A stretch of DNA of 64,000 bases from Streptomyces collinus Tu 365 (GTDB taxonomy: Bacteria > Actinomycetota > Actinomycetes > Streptomycetales > Streptomycetaceae): contig NC_021985.1 of the NCBI RefSeq assembly GCF_000444875.1, positions 3,419,535 to 3,483,534 of the forward strand, written 5' to 3'. This document shows, one piece after another, positions 34,958 to 43,335 of the stretch. Made by a program: the position numbers and the translations under genes. Under the pieces are notes generated by a model. The model was not told the DNA's origin. It ran no database searches and saw only the letters and a list, made by a program, of their open reading frames with translations. Position 1 is the stretch's first letter; every line of letters begins with the position of its first letter.

Positions 34958-36078
34958 CAGCCCAGTTCGTTCGCGGTGGTCTCGGCTATCGCGGGCGAGC
35001 ACGTCATGCCGCGCCCGCCGGGCCCGGTGACCAGCCACACCCCCTCGCGCACCTGCTGCCGGTGCACGACCCGGCCGGGTTCGGCGCACTGCGCGTACAC
35101 CCCGGCCCAGCGGCGCCGGACCCGCGGCAGGGGCCGGCCGAGCAGGGACTCGACGACGCCGGTGAGGTGCTCGTAGGGCTCCTCGACGGTGTCGAAGGCG
35201 AAGGGGTGCTCGTACTCGTGGGTGTCGCCGATGGTCAGGCCGCCGTCGGCGCGCTGCACCATGAGCAGTTGCATGCGGTGGGCGGCGGCGGTCTCGGCCT
35301 GCGGCTGCCGGACGTTCAGCTCGTCGAGCGCCGCGGAGGCGTAGGCCGGGTAGTAGCGGAAGCTGTCGGCGTCCGCGACCGAGGTGGTCAGGGCTTCGCC
35401 GAGCGGGTCGGTCTGCATCATCTGCAGGCGGACGCGGCGCACGGGCAGGTCGGGGCCGGCCAGCTCGCGGACCAGGCCGCCGAGCCAGGCGCCGGTGCAC
35501 AGGACGACCGCGTCGGCGTGGTGCACCTCCCCGTGGTCGTCGCGGACCGTCGCGGCACCGGTGACCTCCCGCACCTCGCGGCCCGGCAGGAACGTGTAGC
35601 CCGGGTGCCTCAGCAGCTCCTCGCGCAGGGCGAGCTGGGCGGTGCGCGGCTCGACCGCCGCGTCCCGCTCGCAGTGCAGGGCGGCGGTGAACTCGCCGCG
35701 CAGGGCGGGGTTGAGCGCGCGGGCCTCGCCCGGGGTGAGCAGCCCGTACCCGCGTGCGGCGGCGTCCGGGCGGGCCACGGCGGCCTCGGCGACGGCGAGT
35801 TCGAGGGGGCCGCGGACGGGGGTCAGGGAGCCGATGGCCCGGAAGCCCAGCGCCGGGACGCGCGCGCCGATCTCCTCCCACAGCTCCCGTGCCCGCAGGG
35901 CCGCTTCCAGTTCTTCTCCACCGGCGCGGCCGCTGACCCAGATCTGCCCGAAGTTGCGCAGCGAGGCGCCGCGCGCCTCGGTCTCGCGCTCGATCTGGAC
36001 GACCTGGTGGCCCCGCTCCAGTGCTTGCCAGGCGTGCATGGTGCCCACCACGCCGGCTCCGACGACCGTCACTCTCAC
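34954..36078 (-). CDS. FAD-dependent oxidoreductase, phosphonate-associated family
   Basis: A 374-residue DAO-type flavoenzyme. The dinucleotide-binding motif VTVVGAGVVGTMHAW starts at residue 3, and the FAD C-terminal motif is VWLVTGPGGRGMTCSPAIAE. It resembles the TIGR03364-type oxidoreductases linked to phosphonatase operons, which oxidise amine-type substrates. Start GTG 36078 is chosen to begin at the FAD motif; AGGAG lies 11 bases upstream. First gene of a decayed phosphonate operon. Confidence 0.85.
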   Translation of the reverse strand: MRVTVVGAGVVGTMHAWQALERGHQVVQIERETEARGASLRNFGQIWVSGRAGGEELEAALRARELWEEIGARVPALGFRAIGSLTPVRGPLELAVAEAAVARPDAAARGYGLLTPGEARALNPALRGEFTAALHCERDAAVEPRTAQLALREELLRHPGYTFLPGREVREVTGAATVRDDHGEVHHADAVVLCTGAWLGGLVRELAGPDLPVRRVRLQMMQTDPLGEALTTSVADADSFRYYPAYASAALDELNVRQPQAETAAAHRMQLLMVQRADGGLTIGDTHEYEHPFAFDTVEEPYEHLTGVVESLLGRPLPRVRRRWAGVYAQCAEPGRVVHRQQVREGVWLVTGPGGRGMTCSPAIAETTANELGW

Positions 36079-36133
36079 GGCGGCAACGCTCCTCTCGATC
36101 AGAAGACCGGAGACATCCGGCTCACCACGAGAG

Positions 36134-36165
36134 CGTGACCCACCCGTCACGTTTGGGCTAGACCC
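36134..36165. promoter_or_regulatory. Candidate GntR operator upstream of phosphonate operon
   Basis: CGTGAC-CCACCC-GTCACG (36134-36151) is an inverted repeat, immediately followed by GGGCTAGACCC (36155-36165), a near-palindrome of the type bound by UTRA-domain GntR regulators. It lies 56 bases upstream of the oxidoreductase start. Confidence 0.45.
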
Positions 36166-36241
36166 GTTATCTTCTCGTTATGCAACCGGAGGCGGGAGTG
36201 CGGGTGAGGATGCCGAGGGCCGGGGGTGCGGTGCGGTGCTC

Positions 36242-36997
36242 TCAGCCCCTGAGGTGGGCCGTGAAGGAGAACCGGTCGCCCCGGTAGAGGGAGCGGACCC
36301 GCTCCAGCGGCCGCCCTGCGGTGTCCCGGGAGACCCGGTGGATCAGCAGCATGGGCAGGGCCGGCGGGGTGCCGATGAGCAGGGCCTCCCGGGGCGTGGC
36401 GAGCACGGTCTCGACGCGCTCGTCGGCGTCCCCGAAGGCGATGCCCTGGTCCCGCAGGTAGGCGTAGAAGGAGGAGTCGGGGTCGAAGTCGGCGTCCAGG
36501 CGCGGCACCCGGGCGACGGCGACGTACGTGCTCTCCAGGCCGACCCGCTCGTCGTCGGCGAGCAGCACGCGCTCCAGGTGCCAGACGGGCTCGCCCCGGG
36601 TGAGCCCGGTCTCGGCGGCGAGGGGCTCCGGGCACGGGAAGCGGTCGAGGGTGACGAGCGTACGACCGGGGGTACGGCCCTGCCGGCGCACTCCTTCGGT
36701 GTAGCTGGCCAGGGAGAGCGGCTGGGCCAGCTTGGGCCCGGCGACGACGGTCCCCCGCCCCTGCCGCCTGAGCCGCCCCTCCAGCACCAGCTCCCGCACG
36801 GCCTGCCGCACGGTCTCCCGCGCCACGTCGTACCGCTCGGCGAGGTCCCGCTCGGTGGGGATGACCCCGCCTTCCCCCAGCTCCTCCAGCAGCCCGGCGA
36901 TGCGCGCCTTGACCGCGTAGTACTTCGGAACACGCCCGTGCTCCGGAATGCCGGAGCGGACGGGGGCGCCGGGGGCCTGGTCGTTCGGGTAGTCCAC
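36242..36997 (-). CDS. GntR/UTRA-family regulator (PhnF/HutC-like)
   Basis: A 251-residue regulator. The winged helix (about 22-90, KYYAVKARIAGLLEELGEGGVIPTERDLAERYDVARETVRQAVREL) is followed by a UTRA ligand domain (about 105-245, EPVWHLERVLLADDERVGLESTYV...). GTG 36997 is the likely start, though no good ribosome binding site is seen; an upstream ATG at 37126 would add a low-complexity Pro/Arg segment. It precedes the phosphonate-type operon on the same strand and probably controls it. Confidence 0.82.
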   Translation of the reverse strand: MDYPNDQAPGAPVRSGIPEHGRVPKYYAVKARIAGLLEELGEGGVIPTERDLAERYDVARETVRQAVRELVLEGRLRRQGRGTVVAGPKLAQPLSLASYTEGVRRQGRTPGRTLVTLDRFPCPEPLAAETGLTRGEPVWHLERVLLADDERVGLESTYVAVARVPRLDADFDPDSSFYAYLRDQGIAFGDADERVETVLATPREALLIGTPPALPMLLIHRVSRDTAGRPLERVRSLYRGDRFSFTAHLRG

Positions 36998-37222
36998 GGG
37001 GGGATCGTCGCAGACCGGGGAGGGCGGGTGGAGGGCGGCCCGCGGTCGGGGACGGGCGCGGGCGTGGGGGGCGGCGCGGGGGCCTGGAGGGCACACGTGG
37101 GGGCGGCGTGGGGGCGTGGATGGCACACGTGACCGCGGCCCGGCGGGCGCCTCGCACGGCGCCCTCCCCCCGGCCCCCAGCCCCCAACCCCCGGCTCCCG
37201 GCTCCCGGCCGCAGCCCGCGCC

Positions 37223-38149
37223 TCAGCGACGGCGGCGGGCCAGCAGGAAGGCTCCTCCGCCGACGGCCAGCAGTACGGTGGTGGCCGCCAGCACCCCGCG
37301 GGCGAGACCCGGTCCGGTGCGGGCCAGTTCGCGGGCCCGCTCCCCGGCCTCCTCGGCCTCCTCGGCGACCGGCAGGGACGTGCCGTCCGGGTCGGCGGCG
37401 CCCGGGGTGGCCGACGGGGCTCCGGTCGGGCTTGCGCTCGTACCGCCCGGGGTCTCGGCGCCGCCCGGGGTCTCGGTGCCGCCCGGGTCCTCCGTCCCCC
37501 TCGGCTCCCGCGTGCCGTCCGGCGTCCCCGTGCCCTCCGGGTTCCCCGGCTCCCGTGTCGCGTCGGGGTCCTGCTCCTCCGTACCGCCGCCGTCCCGCCC
37601 GACTCCGAAGCGGTAGGCGTTGGACTCCCCCACCCAGTCTCCGTCGTCGCCCCGGCGCTGGACGACGGCGGCGTTGGCGGTGACCTCGTCGGCCCCGGCG
37701 TCGGAGGCGAGGGCGAGCCGGACCTTGACGCTGACCGTCTTGCCGGGCGCCACGGTGAACCCGTCGAACCCCTCGCCGTCGAGCACACCGACCAGTTCCT
37801 GCTCGTCGGTGTCCTCGAAGGTGACGGGCAGGGCGCGGGCGCCGTCGTAGAAGTCCAGCTCGGCCTGGGACGGCTTCAGGGCGCGCTTGTCGTCGGTGAG
37901 GACGACGACCGGGTGGATGTTGGCGCAGGCCCGGCCGGTCGTGTTGGTCAGGTCGATGTACCAGGTGCCGTAGCCACCGCCCGCCTCGTAGGACGTGGGC
38001 CCGCCGTGGACGCGGGTGGTCAGCGGGAACGCACGGTCGCCGGGCGCCGCGCAGGAGGGGGTCGAGTCCGCGTACGCGGCCTGCGACGACACCGGGACGA
38101 GAAGGGCGGCTGCGGCAAGGCAGAGGGACAGGGACGAGCACAGTCGCAT
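37223..38149 (-). CDS. LAxTG-type cell-wall-anchored surface protein
   Basis: A 308-residue secreted protein. The signal peptide is 1-27 (...SSQAAYA). A folded domain follows (about 30-195) with YGTWYIDLTNTTGRACANIHPVVVLTDD, then a Gly/Thr/Pro/Glu stalk of about 60 residues. The C-terminal sorting signal is LARTG (275-279), a hydrophobic segment (ATTVLLAVGGGAFLL) and RRRR. LAxTG is the preferred signal of Streptomyces class E sortases; one is encoded at 47741-48556. An upstream ATG six bases earlier is equally possible. Confidence 0.88.
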   Translation of the reverse strand: MRLCSSLSLCLAAAALLVPVSSQAAYADSTPSCAAPGDRAFPLTTRVHGGPTSYEAGGGYGTWYIDLTNTTGRACANIHPVVVLTDDKRALKPSQAELDFYDGARALPVTFEDTDEQELVGVLDGEGFDGFTVAPGKTVSVKVRLALASDAGADEVTANAAVVQRRGDDGDWVGESNAYRFGVGRDGGGTEEQDPDATREPGNPEGTGTPDGTREPRGTEDPGGTETPGGAETPGGTSASPTGAPSATPGAADPDGTSLPVAEEAEEAGERARELARTGPGLARGVLAATTVLLAVGGGAFLLARRRR

Positions 38150-38310
38150 AAACACATGACCATCCCGGCTGAGGGCGGGCTAGCGCGGCCGCCACTCCGT
38201 GCACGCGGACAAGCCCGCCCGATCGGCCGATCACCTCCGCCTGGGCGGCGGCGCGCCGGGGCGCCCGCCGTCGGCCACCCGCCGCTCTCCGCCCGCCTAC
38301 GGCCGTCGGC

Positions 38311-38688
38311 TCAGGATCCGCAGAGCCGCCGGGCGTGCGCGGCCCACATGTCGCGCTCGGCTTCGGCGACCGCGAGCGCCTGCCGCTGGGAGACGTCCGG
38401 GTGCCCGCCGCCCGCGATGATCCGCAGCAACTGGTGCCGCATGAGGTCGTACTCCCGCTCCGCCCGCCCGGCGGCGGCCAACGCCCTGCCGCAGGCGTCC
38501 CGGACAGGAGCGGACACGGCGCCCGTGCCTGCCGGTGAGAGGGAGAGTGAGAGGGGTACGACCCTTGCACTGGAGGAAGATGGCGGCGCCGCCCGGGGCA
38601 CCGGAGCAGGCGCGGCGTGAGCCGTCGGGGCGAGCACGACCAGGACCGCGGTCGCCGCCGCGGCGACGGCCGGACGCAGGTATCTCAT
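38311..38688 (-). CDS. Small secreted protein
   Basis: A 125-residue protein with a signal peptide (1-25, ...APTAHAAPA), a Ser-rich segment and a helical charged C-terminal half with two cysteines (DACGRALAAAG and RRLCGS at the very end) that probably pair. GGAGG precedes ATG 38688. No known family. Confidence 0.72.
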   Translation of the reverse strand: MRYLRPAVAAAATAVLVVLAPTAHAAPAPVPRAAPPSSSSARVVPLSLSLSPAGTGAVSAPVRDACGRALAAAGRAEREYDLMRHQLLRIIAGGGHPDVSQRQALAVAEAERDMWAAHARRLCGS

Positions 38689-38768
38689 GGGAACCTCCGG
38701 ATCACCGATACGGCGGATGACCGGAACGGGGCAGGGCGGGGACGGGGGCGCGGGCGGGACCGGCCGGT

Positions 38769-39140
38769 TCAGGACGTGAGCAGGACCCGCCGGCCGCCGT
38801 CGTTCACGTCCAGGCACTCCTGGTACGGATCGGGATCGCCGCGCCGTTCCCGGCAGGCCCAGGTCGCCCCGTCCGTGTGGACGTCGACGGGCGCTCCGCC
38901 CGCGCGCTGCCACACCCGGGTGTAGGCGGCCGCCACCCCGAGCGCCGCGCCACAGGACACGTCCGTTCCTGCCGACACGCCGAGCCCGGTGGTCCGGTCC
39001 ACGCCGCAGAACCGCACGGCACGCGCGGCCTCCTGCGGAGCGGTCCCGTCCGCAGCGGCCGCCGCGGGCACGGCCCACGACAGGCCCAGCACGACGGCAC
39101 CCACCAGTCCCGCAGCGGCGTTCACCTTGTTCGAGCGCAC
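38769..39140 (-). CDS. Small secreted protein with two probable disulfides
   Basis: A 123-residue protein with a signal peptide (1-29, ...AVPAAAAA) and four cysteines (FCGVD, VSCGAA, WACRER, QECLD). The C-terminal part, TWACRERRGDPDPYQECLDVNDGGRR, is of a type frequent in small Streptomyces secreted proteins. Size and layout recall subtilisin inhibitors, but the inhibitor loop is absent. Start GTG 39140 follows AGGAGG. Confidence 0.72.
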   Translation of the reverse strand: MRSNKVNAAAGLVGAVVLGLSWAVPAAAAADGTAPQEAARAVRFCGVDRTTGLGVSAGTDVSCGAALGVAAAYTRVWQRAGGAPVDVHTDGATWACRERRGDPDPYQECLDVNDGGRRVLLTS

Positions 39141-39350
39141 TCCGCGACCTCCTCGGAGACGGTCACGAGCGCCGGCCCCACTCCAGCCCCGGCGCCCTCA
39201 CTGGATGACTTCCTCACCGGACGCCGGTCGAACCGTAACAAAGGGGGCACAAAGCACAACAGAGCGCACACCACGACAGCGCGCACGCCCCCGGGCACCC
39301 ACCTCGGCCGAAAGCTCCGCGAGCAGAACCGACCGCCCCCGGCCGGAGCC

Positions 39351-40487
39351 TCACGCGTCCGACCGCCCGAACAGGGGAGCGAGCAGCAGTTGCGCCGCAC
39401 CCTCCGCCACGAGCCGTTCCCCGCCGGGAGCCACCCGTACCGGCACCGTCCCGCCCGGCACCCCCTCACGACGGGCCCGTGCGTCGAGCACGTCCGCGAC
39501 ACCACGGACGTAGGCGTCCGGCGCCGCCGCCACGGTGCGCCCGCCGAGCAGCACGAGGTCGATGTCCAGCAGCCCCACCAGGTTCCCGGCGCCGACCCCC
39601 AGCACCCGCGCCGCCTCGCCGACCTCGCCGCGGCCCACGGCCGACAGGCACAGCACCTCCACGCACCCCCGGTTCCCGCACCCGCACGCGGGCCCGTCGA
39701 GCTGGAGCACCTGGTGCCCGAACTCCCCGGCCCCGGTCCGCGCGCCCCGGTGCACGTGGCCGCCGATGACCAGGCCGGCTCCGAGCCCCGTACCGAGGTG
39801 CAGGTACGCGAAGGAGCCGCCCTCGCCGGCGACCGAAAGGCCCAGCGCGGCCGCGTTGGTGTCCTTGTCCACCACGACCGGCACCCCCAGCCGCCCGGTC
39901 AGCGCGTCCCGCAGGGCGAACCCCTCCCACTCGGGGAACCCGGTGACGCGGTGCAGCACTCCGCGCGTGTGGTCGAGCGGCCCGGGCAGCGCGACGCCGA
40001 CGCCGAGCAGCGAGCCCGCGGTGGCGAGCCCGTCGCCCCCCAGGACCTCGGCCACCAGCTCCTCCACCGCGCCGGCCAGGACGCCCAGCACGGCCTCGGC
40101 GCCCGCCCCGAGGTCCAGCGGGCCGCGCCGCTGCCCGACCACGGTCCCGTCGAGGTCCACCAGCACGGCCCGCAGCTCGTCCCGGTCCAGGTGCACCCCG
40201 ACCGCGTGCCCGGCCTCCGGGACCAGGCGCAGCACGGTGCGCGGCTTGCCCCCGGTGGACGCCCGCCGCCCGGCCTCGGCGGCGAACCCCTCGTCCCGCA
40301 GCCGTGCGGTGATCTTGCTGACCGCCTGCGGGGTCAGCCCGGTCCGCTCGGCCAGCTCGAGGCGGCTGATGCCCGGGGCACCGGCCGTCCGCAGCAGGTC
40401 CAGTACCAGCGCGGCGTTGTGACTGCGCACCGCGACCAGGTTCGCCCCGACCGGCCCACCGCTTCTCGTCCTGTTCACGCCACCCAT
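39351..40487 (-). CDS. ROK-family transcriptional repressor
   Basis: A 378-residue protein. The N-terminal winged helix (about 15-75, ISRLELAERTGLTPQAVSKITARLRDEGF) is fused to a ROK sugar-kinase-like domain with the zinc motif CGCGNRGCVE (about 245-254) and the phosphate motif DKDTNAAALG. ROK repressors respond to sugars or sugar phosphates. ATG 40487 follows GGAGGGGAG. It is divergent from an oxidoreductase operon with a shared operator in the 48-base gap. Confidence 0.88.
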   Translation of the reverse strand: MGGVNRTRSGGPVGANLVAVRSHNAALVLDLLRTAGAPGISRLELAERTGLTPQAVSKITARLRDEGFAAEAGRRASTGGKPRTVLRLVPEAGHAVGVHLDRDELRAVLVDLDGTVVGQRRGPLDLGAGAEAVLGVLAGAVEELVAEVLGGDGLATAGSLLGVGVALPGPLDHTRGVLHRVTGFPEWEGFALRDALTGRLGVPVVVDKDTNAAALGLSVAGEGGSFAYLHLGTGLGAGLVIGGHVHRGARTGAGEFGHQVLQLDGPACGCGNRGCVEVLCLSAVGRGEVGEAARVLGVGAGNLVGLLDIDLVLLGGRTVAAAPDAYVRGVADVLDARARREGVPGGTVPVRVAPGGERLVAEGAAQLLLAPLFGRSDA

Positions 40488-40504
40488 TCTCCCCTCCGCT
40501 TGCA

Positions 40505-40527
40505 CTTTGGCAACAGCGTTGCGAAAG
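40505..40527. promoter_or_regulatory. Probable ROK operator
   Basis: CTTTGGCAAC-AGC-GTTGCGAAAG is a 10+3+10 inverted repeat with one mismatched pair, centred between the ROK gene and the divergent oxidoreductase and nine bases before the latter's ATG. Size, A/T-rich ends and position fit an autoregulated repressor site controlling both promoters. Confidence 0.7.
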
Positions 40528-40535
40528 TAGGGCGC

Positions 40536-41603
40536 ATGACTGGTACCCCCCTCCGCGTCGGCCTGATCGGTTACGGACTGGCCGGCTCCGTCTTCCACGC
40601 CCCGCTGATCGCCGCCACCGAGGGCCTCGCCCTGGACACCGTGGTGACCTCGAACCCCGAGCGGCAGGAGCAGGCTCGCGCCGAGTTCCCGGACGTGCGC
40701 GTCGCCGGCACCCCCGAGGAGCTGTTCGACCGCGCCGACGCGCTGGACCTGATCGTCATCGCCTCCCCGAACAAGACGCACGTCCCGCTCGCCACCACCG
40801 CCCTGAAGGCGGGCCTGCCGGTGGTCGTGGACAAGCCGGTGGCGGGCACGGCGGCGGAGGCGCGCGAGCTGGCCGCCCTCGCCGAGGAGCGCGGCCTGCT
40901 CCTGTCGGTCTTCCAGAACCGCCGCTGGGACAACGACTTCCTGACCCTGCGCAAGCTGGTCGAGGACGGCGCGCTGGGCGAGGTGTGGCGCTTCGAGTCC
41001 CGCTTCGAGCGCTGGCGCCCGCAGCCCAAGGGCGGCTGGCGCGAGTCCGGCGACCCGGCGGAGATCGGCGGTCTGCTCTACGACCTCGGCAGCCACGTCG
41101 TCGACCAGGCCCTGGTGCTGTTCGGCCCGGTCACCGAGGTGTACGCCGAGGCGGTCGTGCGCCGGGCCGGCGCCGAGACCGACGACGACACCTTCATCGC
41201 CCTCACCCACGCGAGCGGCGTCCGCTCCCACCTGTACGTCTCCTCCACCACCGCCCAGCTCGGCCCCCGCTTCCGGGTGCTGGGCTCCCGTGCGGGCTAT
41301 GTGAAGCACGGCCTCGACCCGCAGGAGGCGGCGCTGCGCGAAGGACTGCGGCCGGGCCCGGCCTGGGGCGCGGAGCCCGAGGCGCTGTGGGGCCGGATCG
41401 GTGCCGGGCAGTCCCCGCTGACCGGCGGCGGCGACCCCGTGCCGACGCTCCGCGGCGACTACCCCGCGTACTACGCGGCCGTGGCCGCCGCCCTGGCCGG
41501 CGACGGCCCCAACCCGGTGACCGCCCTGGAGGCGGCCTCGGCCCTCGACGTGCTGGAGGCGGCCCGCCGGTCCGCCCACGAGAAGGTGACGGTGACCCTC
41601 TGA
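40536..41603 (+). CDS. Gfo/Idh/MocA-family oxidoreductase
   Basis: A 355-residue NAD(P)-dependent enzyme. The Rossmann motif is VGLIGYGLAGSVFHAPLI (8-25), followed by the family's VVVDKPVAGTAAEA (EKP-type motif) and GGLLYDLGSHVVDQAL (catalytic His). These enzymes oxidise sugars, inositols or related polyols. Regulated, by position, by the divergent ROK repressor; overlaps the next gene by 3 bases. Confidence 0.9.
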   Translation: MTGTPLRVGLIGYGLAGSVFHAPLIAATEGLALDTVVTSNPERQEQARAEFPDVRVAGTPEELFDRADALDLIVIASPNKTHVPLATTALKAGLPVVVDKPVAGTAAEARELAALAEERGLLLSVFQNRRWDNDFLTLRKLVEDGALGEVWRFESRFERWRPQPKGGWRESGDPAEIGGLLYDLGSHVVDQALVLFGPVTEVYAEAVVRRAGAETDDDTFIALTHASGVRSHLYVSSTTAQLGPRFRVLGSRAGYVKHGLDPQEAALREGLRPGPAWGAEPEALWGRIGAGQSPLTGGGDPVPTLRGDYPAYYAAVAAALAGDGPNPVTALEAASALDVLEAARRSAHEKVTVTL

Positions 41604-42103
41604 TGCACCACCCGCAGATCACCCCCCGGTTCGCGCCCGAGATCACCCCTAGCGTGGAGGAACTGGAGGAGCAGGAACGCCGGCTGGTCTTCGACCGGTT
41701 CACCCACGACGACGCCTGGGCCCTCGGCTCCCTCCTGGTGGAGCTGGCCCGCGAGCGCCGGGCCCCGGTGGCCGTCGACATCCACCGCGGTGGGCAGCAG
41801 CTGTTCCACGCCGCCCTGCCCGGCTCCACCCCGGACAACGACGCCTGGATCAGCCGCAAGCGCCGGGTGGTGGAGCGCTACGGCGCCTCCTCCTACCTGG
41901 TGGGCGCCCGCTTCCGCGCCAAGGGCACGACGTTCGAGGAGTCCTCCCGGCTGGACCCCGACACCTATGCGGCGCACGGCGGCTGCTTCCCGGTCCGGGT
42001 CGAGGACGCGGGCGTCATCGGCACGGTGACGGTCTCCGGCCTGCCCCAGCTCCAGGACCACCGGTTCGTCGTGGAGGCGCTGGAGCGATTCCTCGGCAAG
42101 TAG
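41603..42103 (+). CDS. Heme-degrading-domain protein (DUF336/UPF0303, HbpS-like)
   Basis: A 166-residue protein of the GlcG/HbpS-like alpha-beta fold: LGSLLVELARERRAPVAVDIHRGGQQLFHAALPG, and the typical FEESSRLDPDTYAAHGGCFPVRV followed by VIGTVTVSGLPQLQDHRFVVEAL. Family members bind heme, corrinoids or sugar-related ligands. The start overlaps the oxidoreductase stop (TGATG), giving a two-gene operon under the ROK operator. Confidence 0.85.
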   Translation: MHHPQITPRFAPEITPSVEELEEQERRLVFDRFTHDDAWALGSLLVELARERRAPVAVDIHRGGQQLFHAALPGSTPDNDAWISRKRRVVERYGASSYLVGARFRAKGTTFEESSRLDPDTYAAHGGCFPVRVEDAGVIGTVTVSGLPQLQDHRFVVEALERFLGK

Positions 42104-42209
42104 GGCCCGCGCGCGGCGTCCGAAGGATTACCGCGCGGCTCCCTCCGGTTGGCACCGGTGTGCACGACCATCACGACGGCATCACACCCACCCGGAGGGA
42201 AGGGACCCG

Positions 42210-43094
42210 ATGAGCGAGTCGACGGACAGCGCCCGCACCGTCAAGGAGTCGATCGGCCGGTACGGCGTCTGGAACGTGGGCCTCAGGGAGGAGGACCCGG
42301 CCCGGCGCGGCGACATCGCCGAGGCCGCCGCGGAACTGGAGCAACTCGGCTACGGGACCGCCTGGCTGGGCGGCAGCAGCGCGCCCCGGCACGCCGCGCC
42401 ACTGCTGGAGGCGACGTCACGGCTCGTCGTCGGTACGAGCATCCAGAGCATCTGGCAGTACGAGGCCGAGGAGAGCGCGGCCGGTTTCGCCGAGCTGGAG
42501 TCGGCCCACCCGGGCCGCTTCCTGCTCGGCCTGGGCGTGAGCCACGCCAAGCTGGCGGACCAGTACCGGCGCCCGTACTCCGCCCTGGTCGGCTACCTCG
42601 ACGCGCTGGACACGGCCGGGGTCCCGGCCGGACGCCGGGTGCTCGCGGCCCTGGGCCCGAAGACCCTGGAGCTCTCCCGCGACCGGTCGGCGGGCGCCAT
42701 CCCCTACCTCGTCACCCCCGAGCACACCGCGCGGGCCCGCGAGATCCTGGGCGAGACCCCGCTGCTGGCACCGGAGTTCGCGGTCGTCCTGGAGACCGAC
42801 CCGGGCACCGCCCGCGCCCTGGCCCGCGAGCACCTGTCGATGTACCTGGCCCTCCCGAACTACACCAACAGCTTCCGCCGCCTCGGCTACACCGACGACG
42901 ACCTGGCCGACGGCGGCAGCGACCGCCTGGTGGACGCCCTGTACGCCTGGGGCGACGAATCCCGCATCCACACCCGCCTCACCGCCTTCCACGAGGCGGG
43001 CGCGGACCATGTGGCGATCCAGGTCGTGGACGGCGGCTCGCGGGAGAGCCTGCCGCGCGAGGCGTGGCGGAGGCTGGCGCCGCTGCTGGGCTGA
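42210..43094 (+). CDS. F420-dependent LLM-class oxidoreductase
   Basis: A 294-residue luciferase-like barrel protein with GYGTAWLGGSSAPRH, ATSRLVVGTSIQSIWQYEA and HPGRFLLGLGVSHAKL, in keeping with the actinobacterial F420-type subfamily. Substrate unknown. GGAGGGAAGGG precedes ATG 42210. It follows the ROK-controlled operon by 106 bases. Confidence 0.85.
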   Translation: MSESTDSARTVKESIGRYGVWNVGLREEDPARRGDIAEAAAELEQLGYGTAWLGGSSAPRHAAPLLEATSRLVVGTSIQSIWQYEAEESAAGFAELESAHPGRFLLGLGVSHAKLADQYRRPYSALVGYLDALDTAGVPAGRRVLAALGPKTLELSRDRSAGAIPYLVTPEHTARAREILGETPLLAPEFAVVLETDPGTARALAREHLSMYLALPNYTNSFRRLGYTDDDLADGGSDRLVDALYAWGDESRIHTRLTAFHEAGADHVAIQVVDGGSRESLPREAWRRLAPLLG

Positions 43095-43144
43095 GAAGCG
43101 GCGGAGGCGCCGGGAACCGCTCGGCCGCGCGGCGATCGCCGCGC

Positions 43145-43214
43145 GGCAGACGGCAGACGGCAGACGGCAGACGGCAGACGGCAGACGGCAGACGGCAGAC
43201 GGCAGACGGCAGAC
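43145..43214 (+). repeat. Heptanucleotide tandem repeat (GGCAGAC)x10
   Basis: Ten perfect head-to-tail copies of GGCAGAC in the 241-base convergent gap after the F420-type gene. The unit is not a multiple of three and no gene covers it. Confidence 0.97.
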
Positions 43215-43260
43215 GGCCGTTAGCGGTCCCCGGCGCTTCGGCGGCGTTACCGGTGCTACC

Positions 43261-43302
43261 GGCGGCACTCCCTACGCCCCGGGCGGCACTCCCTGCGCCC
43301 CC
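43261..43302 (+). repeat. 21-bp direct repeat, two copies
   Basis: GGCGGCACTCCCTACGCCCCG (43261-43281) is followed directly by a copy differing at two positions, then a partial third unit. It lies in the same gap as the heptanucleotide array. Confidence 0.85.
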
Positions 43303-43335
43303 GGCGGCGCGCTGCCGGCGCTCCATCGCGGAGCG

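Noticed and set aside
38769..39140. Subtilisin inhibitor (SSI family)
   Set aside because: Size, signal peptide and four cysteines fit, but the reactive-site loop and conserved SSI strands are not seen.
43145..43214. CRISPR array
   Set aside because: The GGCAGAC units are seven bases long and adjacent, with no spacers and no cas genes nearby. The Cas4-like gene at 6.2 kb is part of a helicase operon, not a CRISPR locus.
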